The notes beneath the pieces were generated by a model that saw only the letters and a list, made by a program, of their open reading frames with translations, searched no databases and was not told the DNA's origin. This document shows positions 21,784 to 33,516 of a stretch of 64,000 nt of DNA, one piece after another; positions within the stretch are counted from its first letter, which is position 1, and each line of letters begins with the position of its first letter. Position numbers and translations under genes: made by a program. The DNA is from Eucalyptus grandis (lineage: Eukaryota; Streptophyta; Magnoliopsida; Myrtales; Myrtaceae), in NCBI RefSeq assembly GCF_016545825.1, contig NC_052614.1:20540559-20604558 (forward strand), given 5' to 3'.

Positions 21784-22440
21784 ATGGCAAAGCGTAGTTC
21801 CTATGATATTATAAAGTTGCAATCTTATGATGTTACTGAATTTCATGGCTGGAAATTACATGTTCAATTTGGCATGAAAGAACGTGACATATTCTATCTT
21901 GTATTGAGCGATTTTACATCTACCACTGAAGATGTGAATGAATATCAATGGAACAAAGATGAGGATTTTTGTAGAGATTACTTGCTGAACTCTCTGAATC
22001 CTAATTTGGCTATGACTTATAGTGAGTATAAGACGGCGAAAGAGATATGGGATCACTTGAACGCTCAGTTCCAAAAACAAGAGGGGTTATCTAAAACCCT
22101 CCTAGCGGAGAAATTCTTTGACTTTAAATTCACTATGAATTCAAGCATCACTTCTCAGTTAGTTGAATTTGAGAACATGAGGAACAAGCTGAAAGATGAT
22201 AATTCGATATGTCCGATAATCTCTTTGTTGGTCTTGTGTTGAGCAAGCGCCAGGCGAATGGAGTTCTTTCAAGACTGAAATGCACTGGTGAAGGTACAGA
22301 TGGGACTGGATGAATTAAAGAGGTATATTCACATTGAGGATCAAAATATCACTAGGAAGAGTTTGGAACAAGTGGGACAACAAAAGTCAGTTGCCAACTT
22401 AGTCTCACACTCCAATAAACCTCGAAAAAGTCCAAGTCAC
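21784..22440 (+). pseudogene. Copia 1 gag
   Basis: The frame from 21784 opens MAKRSSYDIIKLQSYDVTEF and holds a Copia-type gag (UBN2-like) domain with WDHLNAQFQ and KTLLAEKFFDFKF strings. It breaks near 22230 by a frame change, after which gag-like sequence continues in other frames. Start chosen at the methionine that best fits other Copia gag proteins. Confidence 0.8.
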
Positions 22441-22499
22441 CAAAAGGTGAATCCTCTTTACTGAGTTAGAGGCCAAAAAGACTATCTTAAAAAAGAAGA

Positions 22500-22830
22500 A
22501 GAAGGGCAAGTGCCATAAGCTGTGGAAAGTGGGGTCACTTTGGGTAGCGAGTGTAAGTTGCCAAGGAAGCCAAATAACGACACACCACATAATGAGACCA
22601 ATATGCTTATTAGAGGATCGAGCCTCGAGCCTTTATTGGAATGATGAAGAATGGAAAGGCCAGCATCTCTTCGAGTGGTGGTTGGACGGTGGCGCTACTT
22701 GTCATGCTACAAATGACAAGAATTTACTCACGAGGTCACGAAGTGAAAGACGTGGAAAATTGCAATGGTGGTGAGGCAAAGGTGACTCATCTTGGAACCG
22801 CAAATTTGGTGCTTTCTTCGGAGGTAAATT
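22500..22830 (+). pseudogene. Copia 1 zinc knuckle and protease remnants
   Basis: A CCHC zinc-knuckle region lies near 22510-22575 but is split by small frame changes. The protease active site is seen near 22680 as DGGAT, where family members have DSGAT, so the motif is altered as well as displaced in frame. Confidence 0.7.
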
Positions 22831-23049
22831 ACTAACTCTGAAACATGTTAGAGTAGTACCTTTACTTAAGAAGAATTTAATATCTATGAGTTTACTTGAT
22901 AAAGCTGGTATGTCTTTTTCAACTATGAATGGTAGAGTAACTTTATCTGTTAACTCATATTATTTTGGTTGTGCATTCATGGTTAATGGTATGTATAGGT
23001 TGAGTTTAAATGCTTTGATAGCATAAACCATGTGAATTCTACTTTGATC

Positions 23050-23850
23050 GATCCAAAGTTGCTACACAATAGACTTGGACATGTGAATTACAGGAAAATG
23101 CAACATTTAGCTAAAACTCATAACATTCCATTAGATACTTCTATTCGATTTGATAAGTGTGAAGTGTGTGCACGAGGCTAAAATTACTAGAAAACCCTTT
23201 AAATTGATTTCTAAAAGCACACAACTTCTTGAGCTAATACATTCTGACATTTGTGATTTTAGAAATTACATTACTAAAGGTGGTCGGAAGTATCTAATAA
23301 CATTTATAGACGATTTTTCTAGATATTGTCATGTCTATTTGTTGAAATCGAAAGATGAGGCTTTTGAAAAATTTAAGATTTTCAAGTCTAGAGTAGAAAA
23401 TCAACTCAACTTGAAAATTAAGAGGTTTAGGAGTGATAGAGGAGGAGAATATACTATGTCAAGGTTCAAGGAATTTTGTGCTTGAAGGTATAATACTTGA
23501 AACCACTTGCTCCTTATTCACCCCAATCAAATGGTGTTGCAGAGCGTAAGAATAGAACGTTAACTGAAATGTTAAACTCTATGTTACTTACAGCTGGCAT
23601 GCCTTCCTCCTACTGGGGAGAAGCAGTTCTAACTGCTAATCACATCTTGAACAGGTTGCCGCACTCTAAGTTGTCCATGACACCTTATGAGATATGGCAT
23701 AAGCGCCCTTGTAGATATGATACTCTTAAGACTTGGGGCTGTATTGCTTATGTAAGTATACCAGATCCTAAAAAACCTAAGGTGGGATCTAGAACTATTA
23801 CTTGTGTATATCTAGGTAGTGCGAAGATAGCGCTGCAAATAGGTTTTTAG
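23050..23850 (+). pseudogene. Copia 1 integrase
   Basis: A GAG-pre-integrase segment (LGHVNYRKMQHLAKTHN, near 23075-23115) leads into the integrase core. The catalytic triad is visible: D in LELIHSDICDF, D in RFRSDRGGEY, and E in SNGVAERKNRTL. Frame changes near 23160 and between 23485 and 23497 split the protein in three. The family function is insertion of reverse-transcribed DNA. Confidence 0.88.
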
Positions 23851-23865
23851 ATCTATCTACTACGA

Positions 23866-24861
23866 GTGATAGAATCTAGAGATGCAGTGTTCTTTGAAAA
23901 CAAGTTTATCAGAGATCAAAGCTTGAATGTTTCTGGATCTACAGATATGATTTCAGAATCTCCTGTAGAATTTGAAGCAGGCCCTTCTGACACTAATTCC
24001 ACACAGTTGGCTATTGAACCAATTCCAGTTAGAGTATCTACAAGAGAGAGAATTCCCAAAAGTTTTGGTGAAGACTTTGTTGCTTACCATCTTGAGGATG
24101 ATCCATTCTCCTATCAAGAAGCAATGAGATCTAGAGAATCTCTACTGAGGGCAGAAGTCATAGATGATGAAATGAGCTCTCTGCTAGAGAATCACACTTG
24201 GCAGCTAGTAAATTTGCCAAAAGGGGCTAAAGCTATAGGCTGTAAATGGGTGTTGAAGAAGAAACTGAATAGTGATGGATCAATAGCCAGATACAAAGCA
24301 CGCTTAGTAGCTAAAGGCTATAAACAACAGAGTGGAATAGACTATTTTGATGTCTATTCACCTGTGTGTCATCTATCAACTATAAGAATTCTTCTTGCTT
24401 TGGCATCTATTGAACACTTTGTAGTGCATCAAATGGATGTAAAAACAGCTTTCTTAAATGGGGATTTAAATGAGGAAATTTACATGGAACAACCGGAAGG
24501 ATATGTTATGAAAGGTCTTGAGGACAAAGTTTGTAAATTAAATAAATCTCTATATGGTCTTAAACAAGCACCTAAGATGCGGCATCTTAAATTTGATGAA
24601 GTGGTAAAGAGTTATGGCTTTCAGTCTAGTTATTCAGATAAATGCCTTTACCATCGTTCTATATCAAATAAGATAGTCATCATTTGCTTGTATGTTGATG
24701 ACATGTTAATTCTTGGTTCCGATCATTCTGTAGTGAGTGACGTGAAAGCTACTTTAGCTAAAGAATTTGACATGAAAGATCTTGGTATTGCTAATACCAT
24801 TCTTGGTATGAAAGTAAGCTTTGAACGGCAAGTCATCTCCTTAGCAGACTCATTATATTGA
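23866..24861 (+). pseudogene. Copia 1 reverse transcriptase
   Basis: A 331-codon open frame includes ARLVAKGYKQQSGIDYFDVY, VHQMDVKTAFLNGDLNEEIY, LYGLKQAP and the active site YVDDM (about 24690-24705). It ends early at 24861 by frame change, just after the ILGMKVSF string. This is the longest intact coding part of the element. Confidence 0.9.
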
Positions 24862-25616
24862 GCATCTACTTTCTACTTGGGGATACGATAAGTGTAAACC
24901 GAGTGAGACACCATGTGATTATAATAATAGCGAGTCCTAATGAAGGGACCAGCGTGGATCGGTTAAAGTACTCGAGCGATTGGTAGTCTCATGTATGCTA
25001 TGAGTTGCACTAGACCCGACATAGCCTTTACAGTTGGTATGCTGAGTCGTTTTACTAGTAATCCTAGTAAAGAGCATTGGGATGCCCTTAATAGGCTAAT
25101 GAGATACCTTAAAGGTACTAAAGATTATGCGTTTTATTATTATGGTTATCCTCCAATTGTGGATGGATATTCTGATGCCTCATGGTGCTCAGATATTGGA
25201 AATAGTAAGTCCACTAGTGGGTATGTATTCACTTTAGGTGGAGCTGCTATTACTTGGAAATCCAAACGACAGACTTGTATTGCATTGTCGTCTATGGAAT
25301 CGGAACTTTTGCTTTAGCCTCAGCGGTGAAGAGGCAGAGTGGATAAAGAATCTGATTATGGATATTCCTTTGACTCGACTAAAAATTAATTCTTTAAGCC
25401 TATTCTGTGATAATCGAGCAGCTGTCCAAGTCGTCAAGAATACTCTCTTTAATTCAAAAGAAGACATGTGAGGCGAGACATGCGTTGTTGAATTATCTGA
25501 GAGAACAAGGGGTTATCACCTTGATCGATGTGAGATCGAAGGATAACATAGCCGATACTCTCACCAAAGGTATGCCTAAAGATCGATTATTCAAAACAGT
25601 GGGAAGCTGGGGTTAA
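24862..25616 (+). pseudogene. Copia 1 RNase H
   Basis: Three overlapping frames hold CTRPDIAFTVGMLSRF, DGYSDASWCSD, STSGYVFTLGGAAITWKSK, ALSSMESE, FCDNRAAVQV and the DNIADTLTKGMPK end. Two frame changes (near 25310 and 25460) separate them. The catalytic acidic residues are present but not in one frame. Confidence 0.88.
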
Positions 25617-25761
25617 AGACTATATAGGCAAGTCTTAACTACCATTTACTTACCTGTGTTTTGAATTATCAAATCTTTCTTTATTGGCTACAATGATAAG
25701 CACGGTTTATATGTTTCATTGATGTTCTGATTGCTGACTAATTGAAGAGGGTGAGTTGTCT

Positions 25762-26140
25762 CATTCCAAATTTGATGAAGATGACTTTAACCTAATTCAA
25801 ATGTTCTATCTGGAAAAATTGTGTCATTCCAAACTTGATGATACAATTCAACTAGACTGGACTATCCTTTTTGGTTAAATGATCTCATTCCAAACTTGAT
25901 GCTAGATTATTTGACTTTAAGGAATCGTAATTGTGACATTCCAAATTGAAACATAGAAACAATTGTTTACATAAGAAGCCTATTTGTCTTGTTCTTAATT
26001 GAAACTTGATATTACACGACTAGGTTGTTGTAAGTGACTTGACTATTGGTCTTGTTCTTTGAAACTAGACAATAGTTATTCTCCTACAAATAAACTTAAG
26101 TTGATGGCTCTTTGTAAATCACATTGTTTAAGTCTTGTTC
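25762..26140 (+). repeat. ~60-bp degenerate repeat array shared with the LTR
   Basis: cattccaaacttgatg or close variants start at 25762, 25825, 25886 and 25937 (spacings 63, 61, 51). The same 16-mer occurs in both LTRs (21166 and 26954). A second word, gtcttgttc, follows at about 25986, 26048 and 26132. The array lies between the RNase H end and the 3' LTR. Confidence 0.8.
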
Positions 26141-26788
26141 ATAATTTATGAAAGCGGCTTGATGCTTATGACATGATATTATGATGCTTTATGACATCAA
26201 TATATGTTCTTCTCCGCCTGATGGAATGGTGCTAAGTTTTTATTCACTTGATTGAATTCATGATAATATGAAATTCATATTTGACATTCTACAGGGGATG
26301 GCAGAGATGGAGGAGAGCTTAATGAGTGGGATCCTGACCAGGATAACCTACTTGATGAATGAATATATATCACTTAGAGCGTGTGGGGACTTGACAGTTT
26401 ACCTGCTATTGCCTATTTTGATGAAGTCCATTTACTTGAGACTTGCATTTTGCTATTTCTATTTTGTGGACATTATTATGCTTGTTTCTTATATTTGTAA
26501 GGCCTTAGACTATTTTGACTGGCCTACTTATACTTTATTAATATGCATATATTGGTTGTGAACGAATCTGAGATTTATTTTGGGATTTGGATTTTTAATC
26601 TCGAGAACATATTCATGATAAGAATGATTCACTTATTTAGTTTGCACATGATGATTTAGTTTAATACTTTATTGCTGGAATACTCTTTGACCGATCCGAG
26701 TTGATTGTCTTGGACTGAATGTGGATGATTCATGTTTGTTTGAACATTACACTGACCAACTTATTGGATTGTGCTGTATGGTGAACAT

Positions 26789-26797
26789 AGGAGGAGA
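26789..26797 (+). promoter_or_regulatory. Polypurine tract of Copia 1
   Basis: A purine run, aggaggaga, ends one base before the 3' LTR, where plus-strand DNA synthesis would start. Confidence 0.8.
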
Positions 26798-26798
26798 T

Positions 26799-27029
26799 TG
26801 TTGGATATATTATTAATATAGTCCAAAACAATATGTTCACATACAAGCCCAATAGGTAAAAGCATGGTTATTTGGGTCCATATGGGCCGAAGCCCAATAA
26901 CGTGCATATAAAAACTCTAGGGTTTCCTACTGTTTGGAGGTAACACTGTTGAGCATTCCAAACTTGATGTCTCTTGGTGTAATACTTCAAGCAACTACTT
27001 CTTCTCTCTCAAACCTATTACCTCTAACA
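26799..27029 (+). repeat. 3' LTR of Copia 1 (231 bp)
   Basis: Starts TGTTGGATAT and ends CTCTAACA, followed by the gtttc duplication. Confidence 0.95.
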
Positions 27030-27034
27030 GTTTC

Positions 27035-27470
27035 GAATAACAAAAACGACCAAAAAATAAAAATAATTATTGGCTTATTATTCCTCAATGACCTATCACG
27101 AGTGTCACATGAGCATCCTAAGAGAGTTTCATTATACAAAAGCTAATACGTGATCTTCGTACCAAGTAGATCTGTCGGACGAACACAATGGTGGGAATTC
27201 CATGCGATACAAAATAACTGGATCGAGAACAAAATAATGCCATCGATATGTACAATTGTAGATCTCATGGGTCGCATAAATTATTTTTCAACGTCATTAT
27301 TATTTGGGGGGAATAATATTGTTAATATAAACAAATCCCATATCTCTCAACACGTGAACACGCTTCTCCAAATTTCTAAATCGCCTGCTCCAAGCTGGCC
27401 CCTTCACATGCAATTGCGATTTGTAGCTCCAGAATGCTCAGGCATGGAGCCCTACGCACATTTCTATCTT
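27035..27470. other. Spacer, no gene supported
   Basis: Continues the sequence that Copia 1 interrupted. Short frames only. Confidence 0.5.
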
Positions 27471-27474
27471 TCTT

Positions 27475-27957
27475 ACCACGCACGAATTAAGTCACACCGG
27501 TTAGGTTTGCACAACATCTATCTTCCAACAAGAAGAAGTCGCTTTTGGCAATTCTTGGACTAGACATTGCAGGAATTGGACTAAATACCTTATTCTATCT
27601 ATCAATTCATTATCGTGGAGAAAGATTCTGGTGGGAAGCTGTAAATGGGAGAATATGAAGGGAAGGGTAATAATACGCATTTTTCAGTGTGTTATAAACT
27701 TCATATACAAGTTAGGGTTTGTGCATGTGAAGTGCATGTGAAGTGGGGTAGATGATAGATTTCAGGAAAAGAAAATTAAAGGGCTCTGGTTTCTTCTTCC
27801 ATGTTAGATCTGACATATATTCCCTTTGAAATCGGTGTTGGCTATAGACTAAATTAAAAGAGGTAATTACCTTGAAGGGAATGAGATACTTAACATATGC
27901 TACTCATTTTAAGATTGATTGATCAAAGTAGGCAATCGGTGTTGCATAAGATGTTCA
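27475..27957. repeat. Repeat block B', copy 2
   Basis: Matches 1605-2030 in the same orientation, but lies left of block A' here. It has about 50 extra bases near 27789-27840 relative to copy 1. Confidence 0.7.
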
Positions 27958-28039
27958 ATCCTTGATCCTAGCATTGTGCTGTCATGGATGACTAGATCTA
28001 AAAGGAGAAGATATTTGTCTTTCCTGTGCCAATGTTTGT

Positions 28040-29560
28040 GAAGTGGACAAAACTGATGGTAGAAGAGACTCTAGATGATATCTACAAGCAATTTTAATTT
28101 CTTCTAGGATGAGATTTTAGTGGCAGAAGAAAAGGGCACAGACTACTGACCATGTAATCTCAATTCTCAAGAGTGTGTTCACCTAATTTTAGTTCCTCCT
28201 TCACTTTGCCGGTGCCGTGTCTAGCCTCTGCTGGTGTCGCTTCTAGCCTCCGCTGGTGTCACTGTCCATATTTGGCTGTCGATGGCCGAATGCGTTCAAG
28301 GCTGCCGTCAGCATATAGTTCGTCCTTGGCTGCTCGTTAGCACAGTCCATCCATGGCCGAGCACGTTTAAGTGTCGTTGGCGTTGCTGCCCATGCCGTGC
28401 TGAAGCCCCCGACTTCGTTCATCTGTTTATTATTTGCTATTTGAACTCGCAGTTGAGGCCACTGGGATATCGAGCTCGCTGTCAAGGCTCACAACGACGG
28501 ATGAGCCGTGGCCGCTAGATATGTGGATGAGCCGCCTCACGAGCCATGGACGAGCAAGGCTTGGAGATGAGCCACCATATTTGCGCACGCGGTCGTGGTC
28601 ATGTTCGGAGTTTAGAAATCATCCTTCTTGCTTCTTTTTGTACGAACTCCGCGTGATTGTATGTGGTCGGGCCTTGAACTCATTCTATGTGAGAATTTCC
28701 CCTCCTTCGATACTTCTCCATATTTTATTTCTGGAAAAATTTTGCTTTCCGCTCCTATACTTTCACGAATTTTTTAATTCTTAATATTTCTAATCAAATT
28801 TCTTTGCTTGCACAAATTATCTCATTAAGTCTCCTGATACCAAATTTGGACACACAACTGTCGAATGACATTAGAGATTGATGTGGGCACCATTTTGTCA
28901 ATGTTGACGAATTCTTTTTTTTATTCTTTTCCTTTTTTTTCATGGTAGCATCCATGTCGATAAATTGTCCTGATGTTGTTGGACAATCATGTCGGATGAG
29001 TTTGGCCAAATATGGTGTTGGAAGATCTTCATTTGACTATTTGCGCAAGAGTAAGGATTTTGTTAGAAAATAAAAAAAATATCAGGATTTGATTAGAAAA
29101 AGCATAAAATCACGGGAGAAAAGTATTTTTTTTCTTCTAATTGATGACTATTTCATTGGATTGGTCTATTGTTATTTTAAGATGGAGCAAACTTTTTTAT
29201 TTTGGTGGAGTTGCATTTAGCTCTACAAGATCATGTGCATGGACCACTTGTCCTGAATATTGACCTGCCGCTCGTAATCTTGTCACTTTTCTTGAATGTT
29301 GTCATATTGCTTCGTTATGCGTTGCGTGGTAGCTTGAATAAGCTACCACTTCTCTTGGAACTGTACTAAAGTAAGGAGAATTCTGCTTGGTTCATCGCAT
29401 TGGTCAGGCCAAGCTTGCCGAAAAAAAGAAAGAAAAAAATCGGGCCCTATGAGTAAGAAAAAGCTTATAGTTCACACTAACTCGCGAATAAGCCCAGTTT
29501 AGTAAGCCCATGATCTCCCTCTCCAAAATACAATTGTCCTTTGGCAATGTATGCCTTCTC
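28040..29560. repeat. Repeat block A', copy 2
   Basis: Matches 1-1585 in the same orientation. Its right end was later approached by Copia 2, which begins about 115 bp downstream. Confidence 0.7.
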
Positions 29561-29676
29561 AATATTTAGCATCTCCTTCCAAAAAAAGACATTGATCTGG
29601 GAATTGGAGATCCACGGCGGACAACACATCCTACCACTTTTTTATTTTTGGCGGTGCAATTCAAAGCATTCCGGTC

Positions 29677-30099
29677 TGATGGATTTATGAGATGGGCCTA
29701 AGTTGGCCCGTCCGCCCATGCTGGGCCCAAAAGGCCCGGCCCACGGGAATAGGGCCCGTGGAAGGGGAAGGTCTAAAAGGGAGGAGAGAGAGAGAGAAGA
29801 CAACGCTTGGCTGAACGTACGTACGTTCTCTCCCTCGCTCTCTCTCCAAAAAGACAAAAAGAACAGTAAGGCAAACGGCACGTTCTTCTTCCCTTCAAGG
29901 CGCCATCGGATCGAACAGGACCAGAATTTCTTCTCGATCTTCAGCATTGGTGTCTAATCTGTGGCTAACAAGGTACGCTCGAATCCGTGGTGTGCTTTAC
30001 GATCGGTGATACGTGTTTTCCCGGGCTTCGTCTTCCGCATTGATTTAGGGGTTCGATTAAGTGTCGAATCCGGTTTTCGGGGATCGGTCATTCCCAACA
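29677..30099 (+). repeat. 5' LTR of Copia 2
   Basis: Starts tgatggatttatgag and ends cattcccaaca. Where the 3' LTR has a TATA box (tataaaa at 36581) this copy reads tctaaaa (29772-29778). A purine run and a cgtacgtacgt palindrome follow. The LTR that should drive the element thus has a damaged core promoter. Confidence 0.95.
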
Positions 30100-30100
30100 T

Positions 30101-30112
30101 TGATATCGAGCC
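30101..30112 (+). promoter_or_regulatory. Candidate primer-binding site of Copia 2
   Basis: tgatatcgagcc directly follows the LTR. It resembles the initiator-tRNA-Met site tggtatcagagc with one substitution and a one-base deletion. Confidence 0.6.
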
Positions 30113-30189
30113 TAGTACGGATCGGGGCGAAAAATCCCGACACCCAAGCACTGTACGTCCTTTTTTCTGAGTTTCCGTAAGTCGGAATC

Positions 30190-30830
30190 AAATTATGAAG
30201 GCACTGCGTGAAAGGCGACGTCGAGGCGAGTCTGGCGACATGTCGTGCGTCGCCGGACGACGCCGCACGCGCCCACACGCGCGGCCACAAGCCGCCGCGC
30301 GTGGGCGCCACGCGCGCCACAAGCCGCCGCGCGTGGGCGCCACGCGCCCGGCGTTGGCTATGGCCAGCACGTGCGCCACACGCGCCGGTGACGAACCGGC
30401 ACGTGCGCGCGCGCCGGCGACCAGCGAACGGCACGCGCGCCGGTCCGCGGACCGGCAGCGTGCGCGTCACGGTGACATCATCCAACGGTCGGTAACCGCT
30501 CGGATGCGTCACCGATGATGTCATCACCGACGACGGTTGGCCGGCGGTCCGGACGGCGACCGACCCGACCCGATCAGCTGGCGCATGCCGCGCACGTGCG
30601 GGCGACGTCGCGTGACGTCATCACGCTCACGCGCGAGGCACGTGCCGGCCGACGTGCGTGATGTCGTCGGCGCGCACGCGCACGGCATGTGCGGTCGGTT
30701 CGTCCGACCGGCCCGACCGGTCCTCCGACCCGCGCGCCTGTTGACCCGACCCGTTGACCGGTGACCCGACCTGTTGACCCGTTGACCGACGACCGTTGAC
30801 CGTTGACTTTGACCGTTGACCCGAAAAAAA
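30190..30830 (+). other. GC-rich CpG-dense leader of Copia 2
   Basis: About 640 bp with strong C and G excess and dense CG dinucleotides, unlike everything around it. It includes a 32-bp tandem duplication (30285-30348), four cacgtg G-boxes (30368, 30400, 30593, 30639), tgacgtca (30613) and related tgatgtcatca strings. It ends in the W-box cluster and an A-run. Long frames on both strands here reflect composition, not genes. Confidence 0.8.
30741..30820 (+). promoter_or_regulatory. Cluster of eight W-box motifs (TTGACY)
   Basis: ttgac followed by c or t starts at 30741, 30754, 30774, 30782, 30796, 30803, 30809 and 30816, all on the plus strand. TTGACY is the core recognised by WRKY transcription factors. 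Whether it acts is unknown; it lies downstream of the LTR start site, in the leader. Confidence 0.75.
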
Positions 30831-31070
30831 AAAAAAAAAAAAAAAGGAATTTGTTTCTTTTTTCAATTATGTCTGTGTGGGTTGTACGTAATCCATTTTT
30901 ATTCTGCATTTGTTGCATGAATCATGGAAATTTATGTATTTTCCATTTTGTTTATTATGGATTATAAGTGATCCATTTTAGTTCGCATTTGTTGCGGGAA
31001 CTATGATGCGTTATGCGGGGATACCGCAATCCCAAGAACGGACGAAGGAAGAGCTAGACTGAAAAGGCTG

Positions 31071-31364
31071 ATGAAAGAGTTAGCTGATTATCGGTGGCTT
31101 GATGGTGATTTAGTATCACACATGGTCAATGTCAATCAGATGATACAGGAAATCATCTGGAATGGTTACCTTATGCCGGACTTTGAGAAGGTGTCGGCTT
31201 TGATGAACACTCTTCCACCTGAATGGCAAGCAATGTTAGATCGGCTATGGGAGATCAACGTGGTCCCGGATTACAAGGGGCTAGTGGAAGCTTTTGTAAG
31301 AGAGTACTATAGGATTGAGTTGGCCAAAACTTCAACCCTTAGATTGAGCACCACATGGCGCGAG
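31071..31364 (+). pseudogene. Copia 2 gag, N-terminal part
   Basis: A 98-codon frame with MPDFEKVSALMNTLPPEWQA and VPDYKGLVEAFVREYYRIEL, typical of Copia gag. It stops at 31364, and about 550 bp without coding sense follow before the next gag-like frame. The full gag is therefore interrupted. Confidence 0.7.
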
Positions 31365-31923
31365 TGAATGCGCCTTGGTGGCGACATGAGAGCTCTCCAA
31401 AAGTTTTTCCATGGTTGGCAAATGTACCTTGAGTTTTCTCGAGATGTTTTGGTGATAGATTAGAAAGGACATTCCCTATTTATTTCTTTGATTAATTATG
31501 TAATGTTTACTACCGATTGTTGTTGATGTAGCAACCTATATGTAAGTTGTATCATGTGAAAGCATTGTTATTTTATTGGATGTTAAGATTTTATTTGCTT
31601 TTTGTTATTGCTGGTTCTTTGTGGGTAATTAGGTTTGTGGGTAGTTTAGAAGTTTTTGTAGCTTCATAGAATTGATTTTGCATATGACAATCATATTAAT
31701 TATAGTTTTAAGTTAGGATTTTTGGAGGATGATTGGAAACGTAGTGACCTTTTGATTCTAAAACCTTACTTGAAATTGTTCATTAATATGATGGGTCTGT
31801 GCAAAAGGGATGCATAAATGATAGACATTAATTATTCGTGCATATAAGTCTGATGTGTTCAGATCGATGGTTTCAGCAACTAAGAAAGTAATTGATGATA
31901 TGAACGGCAACGATTGAGGAATA

Positions 31924-32580
31924 TTGAATATGAAGATTCAATATGTGCTGGAAAAGCTAGAAGCACTAGAAGCTCTTGACCATATTATGGAAGATCTAGA
32001 GGATGTTGTGCGCCACCTTGAGCTAGTAGAGGACTGCCTATCGGCATTTGAGCCGAAAATAGACATTGGCTATGCTGGTCCTAGCTCAGAAAGGGCCTTG
32101 AGCTCTAAGCGCAAGCGTATTGATTCGTTCAATATGTGGGAATGCAAATGATCAAGTCCTTATTGCAAGAGATCAAAAGTTAACCAACACAAGAGAGGAA
32201 AATGTCCTCAAGTGAAGAAAATGTCAAGGGTGAAGTGTTACAATTGTGACAAGAATGGTCACTATGCTCGCGACTGTTGTGAGCCAAAGAAGGTAAACAC
32301 CTCTTGTACATTTGAGAACTTTGATTATGTGTCAAGTTCTGAATTATTGGCCGAATCCAATCCTTTGTGGACTGTAGATTCAGGAGCAACAGACGATGTT
32401 GCGAAGGATAAAGGATCCTTCGTGGAATTCCGACGAATACCAACTGGAACTGAGTGGATCTATGTGGAAAACAACTCCCGAGCTAAAGTTAAAAGGATTG
32501 GCACACGCCAACCGAACATGTGTGGTGGACGCAACTTGTTCCTACATGATGTTCTAAATGCTCGGAGATTCGTCGAAATT
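31924..32580 (+). pseudogene. Copia 2 gag C-terminus, zinc knuckle and protease
   Basis: A 75-codon coiled-coil-like frame (31924-32151) is followed by a frame (from about 32212) with an intact CCHC knuckle, CYNCDKNGHYARDC, and the protease active site TVDSGAT. A stop before 32212 and one at 32581 separate them from neighbours. Confidence 0.85.
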
Positions 32581-32583
32581 TAA

Positions 32584-33516
32584 TTGTCTGTTTTGATGTT
32601 GGTTAAGCTTGGTTTTAGTGTGAACTTTCGTAATAACGGTGTAGATTTGTATTTGGATACAAACTACTATGGTTGTGGTCACTTTCTGGATGGTTTTATT
32701 GTACTGAATGTTGACTGTGGTGATGTCAATATGTTATTCCCTTGTTTCACGTTTTTTACTTCATGTGACAATGATGTGAATGTGTGGCATGCTAGACTTG
32801 GTCATATTGGCCAACAACATATGAATAGACTAGCCAAAGATGGCTTGTTGGGCAATATTGAATAAGTCGATTTGTCCATATGTAAGCATTGCCTAGAAGG
32901 GAAAACGACAATGAAACCATTTGGAAAAGGTAAAAGAGCTAACGTTCCTCTGCATTTAATCCATTATGACGTTTGTGGTTCAATGAATGTGAGAGAAAGG
33001 CATGAGACTGTTTACTTCATCACTTTTAATAGATGATTATACTCGATTCGGATGTGTCTATTTGATTTCTCATGAATCTGAAGCATAAGTTGTTTCAGAA
33101 GGTTTATGAACCTAACAGAAAATCAATTAGACAAGAAAATAAAAGTATTTAGATCCGATCGAGGTCGAAAATATTTATCTGATGAGTTCAGAAAATTATG
33201 TGATGAAAAAGGAATAGAAAGACAGTTATCTATTCTATATACTCCTCAACAAAATAGTGTTGCAGAGAGAAGAAACAGAACCCTACTGGAAATGGTTAGG
33301 TCCATGATGGTGCATGCTAACTTACATATCACTTTTTGGAGTGATGCGTTGTTAACTGCTGCCTATATACTTAACCGAGTGCCTTCCAAATCAGTTAGTT
33401 CCACTCCATATGAGTTATGGACAGGTAGAAAACCGGACTTAGGTTTTCTTAAGTCATGGGGTTGTGCTGCCTATAATGAATCCTCTCACAAATTTGGGAA
33501 ATATGGTCCCAAATGA
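32584..33516 (+). pseudogene. Copia 2 integrase
   Basis: WHARLGHIGQQHMNRLAKDG begins the pre-integrase segment (to 32865), followed by a CKHCLEGK zinc-binding piece. The core holds D in HLIHYDVCGS, D in VFRSDRGRKY and E in NSVAERRNRTL, with the last two in the open frame 33106-33516. Stops near 32863 and 33030-33105 split it. Confidence 0.85.

Larger units (their letters stand above)
21008..27029 (+). mobile_element. Ty1/Copia LTR retrotransposon 1, decayed
   Basis: A 6.0-kb element with direct LTRs (21008-21241 and 26799-27029) that start TG and end CA, flanked by a perfect 5-bp duplication, gtttc (21003-21007 and 27030-27034). The internal order gag, protease, integrase, reverse transcriptase, RNase H is that of Copia. 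Several frame breaks and stops occur, so it is not autonomous. The usual initiator-Met primer site is not obvious after the 5' LTR; the sequence there begins atcttgaagtattaggttcg. Confidence 0.95.

Noticed and set aside
30057..30918. Several 60-156-codon frames in the Copia 2 leader
   Set aside because: Very GC-rich DNA has few stop codons. The frames overlap in five or six phases with no family motif.
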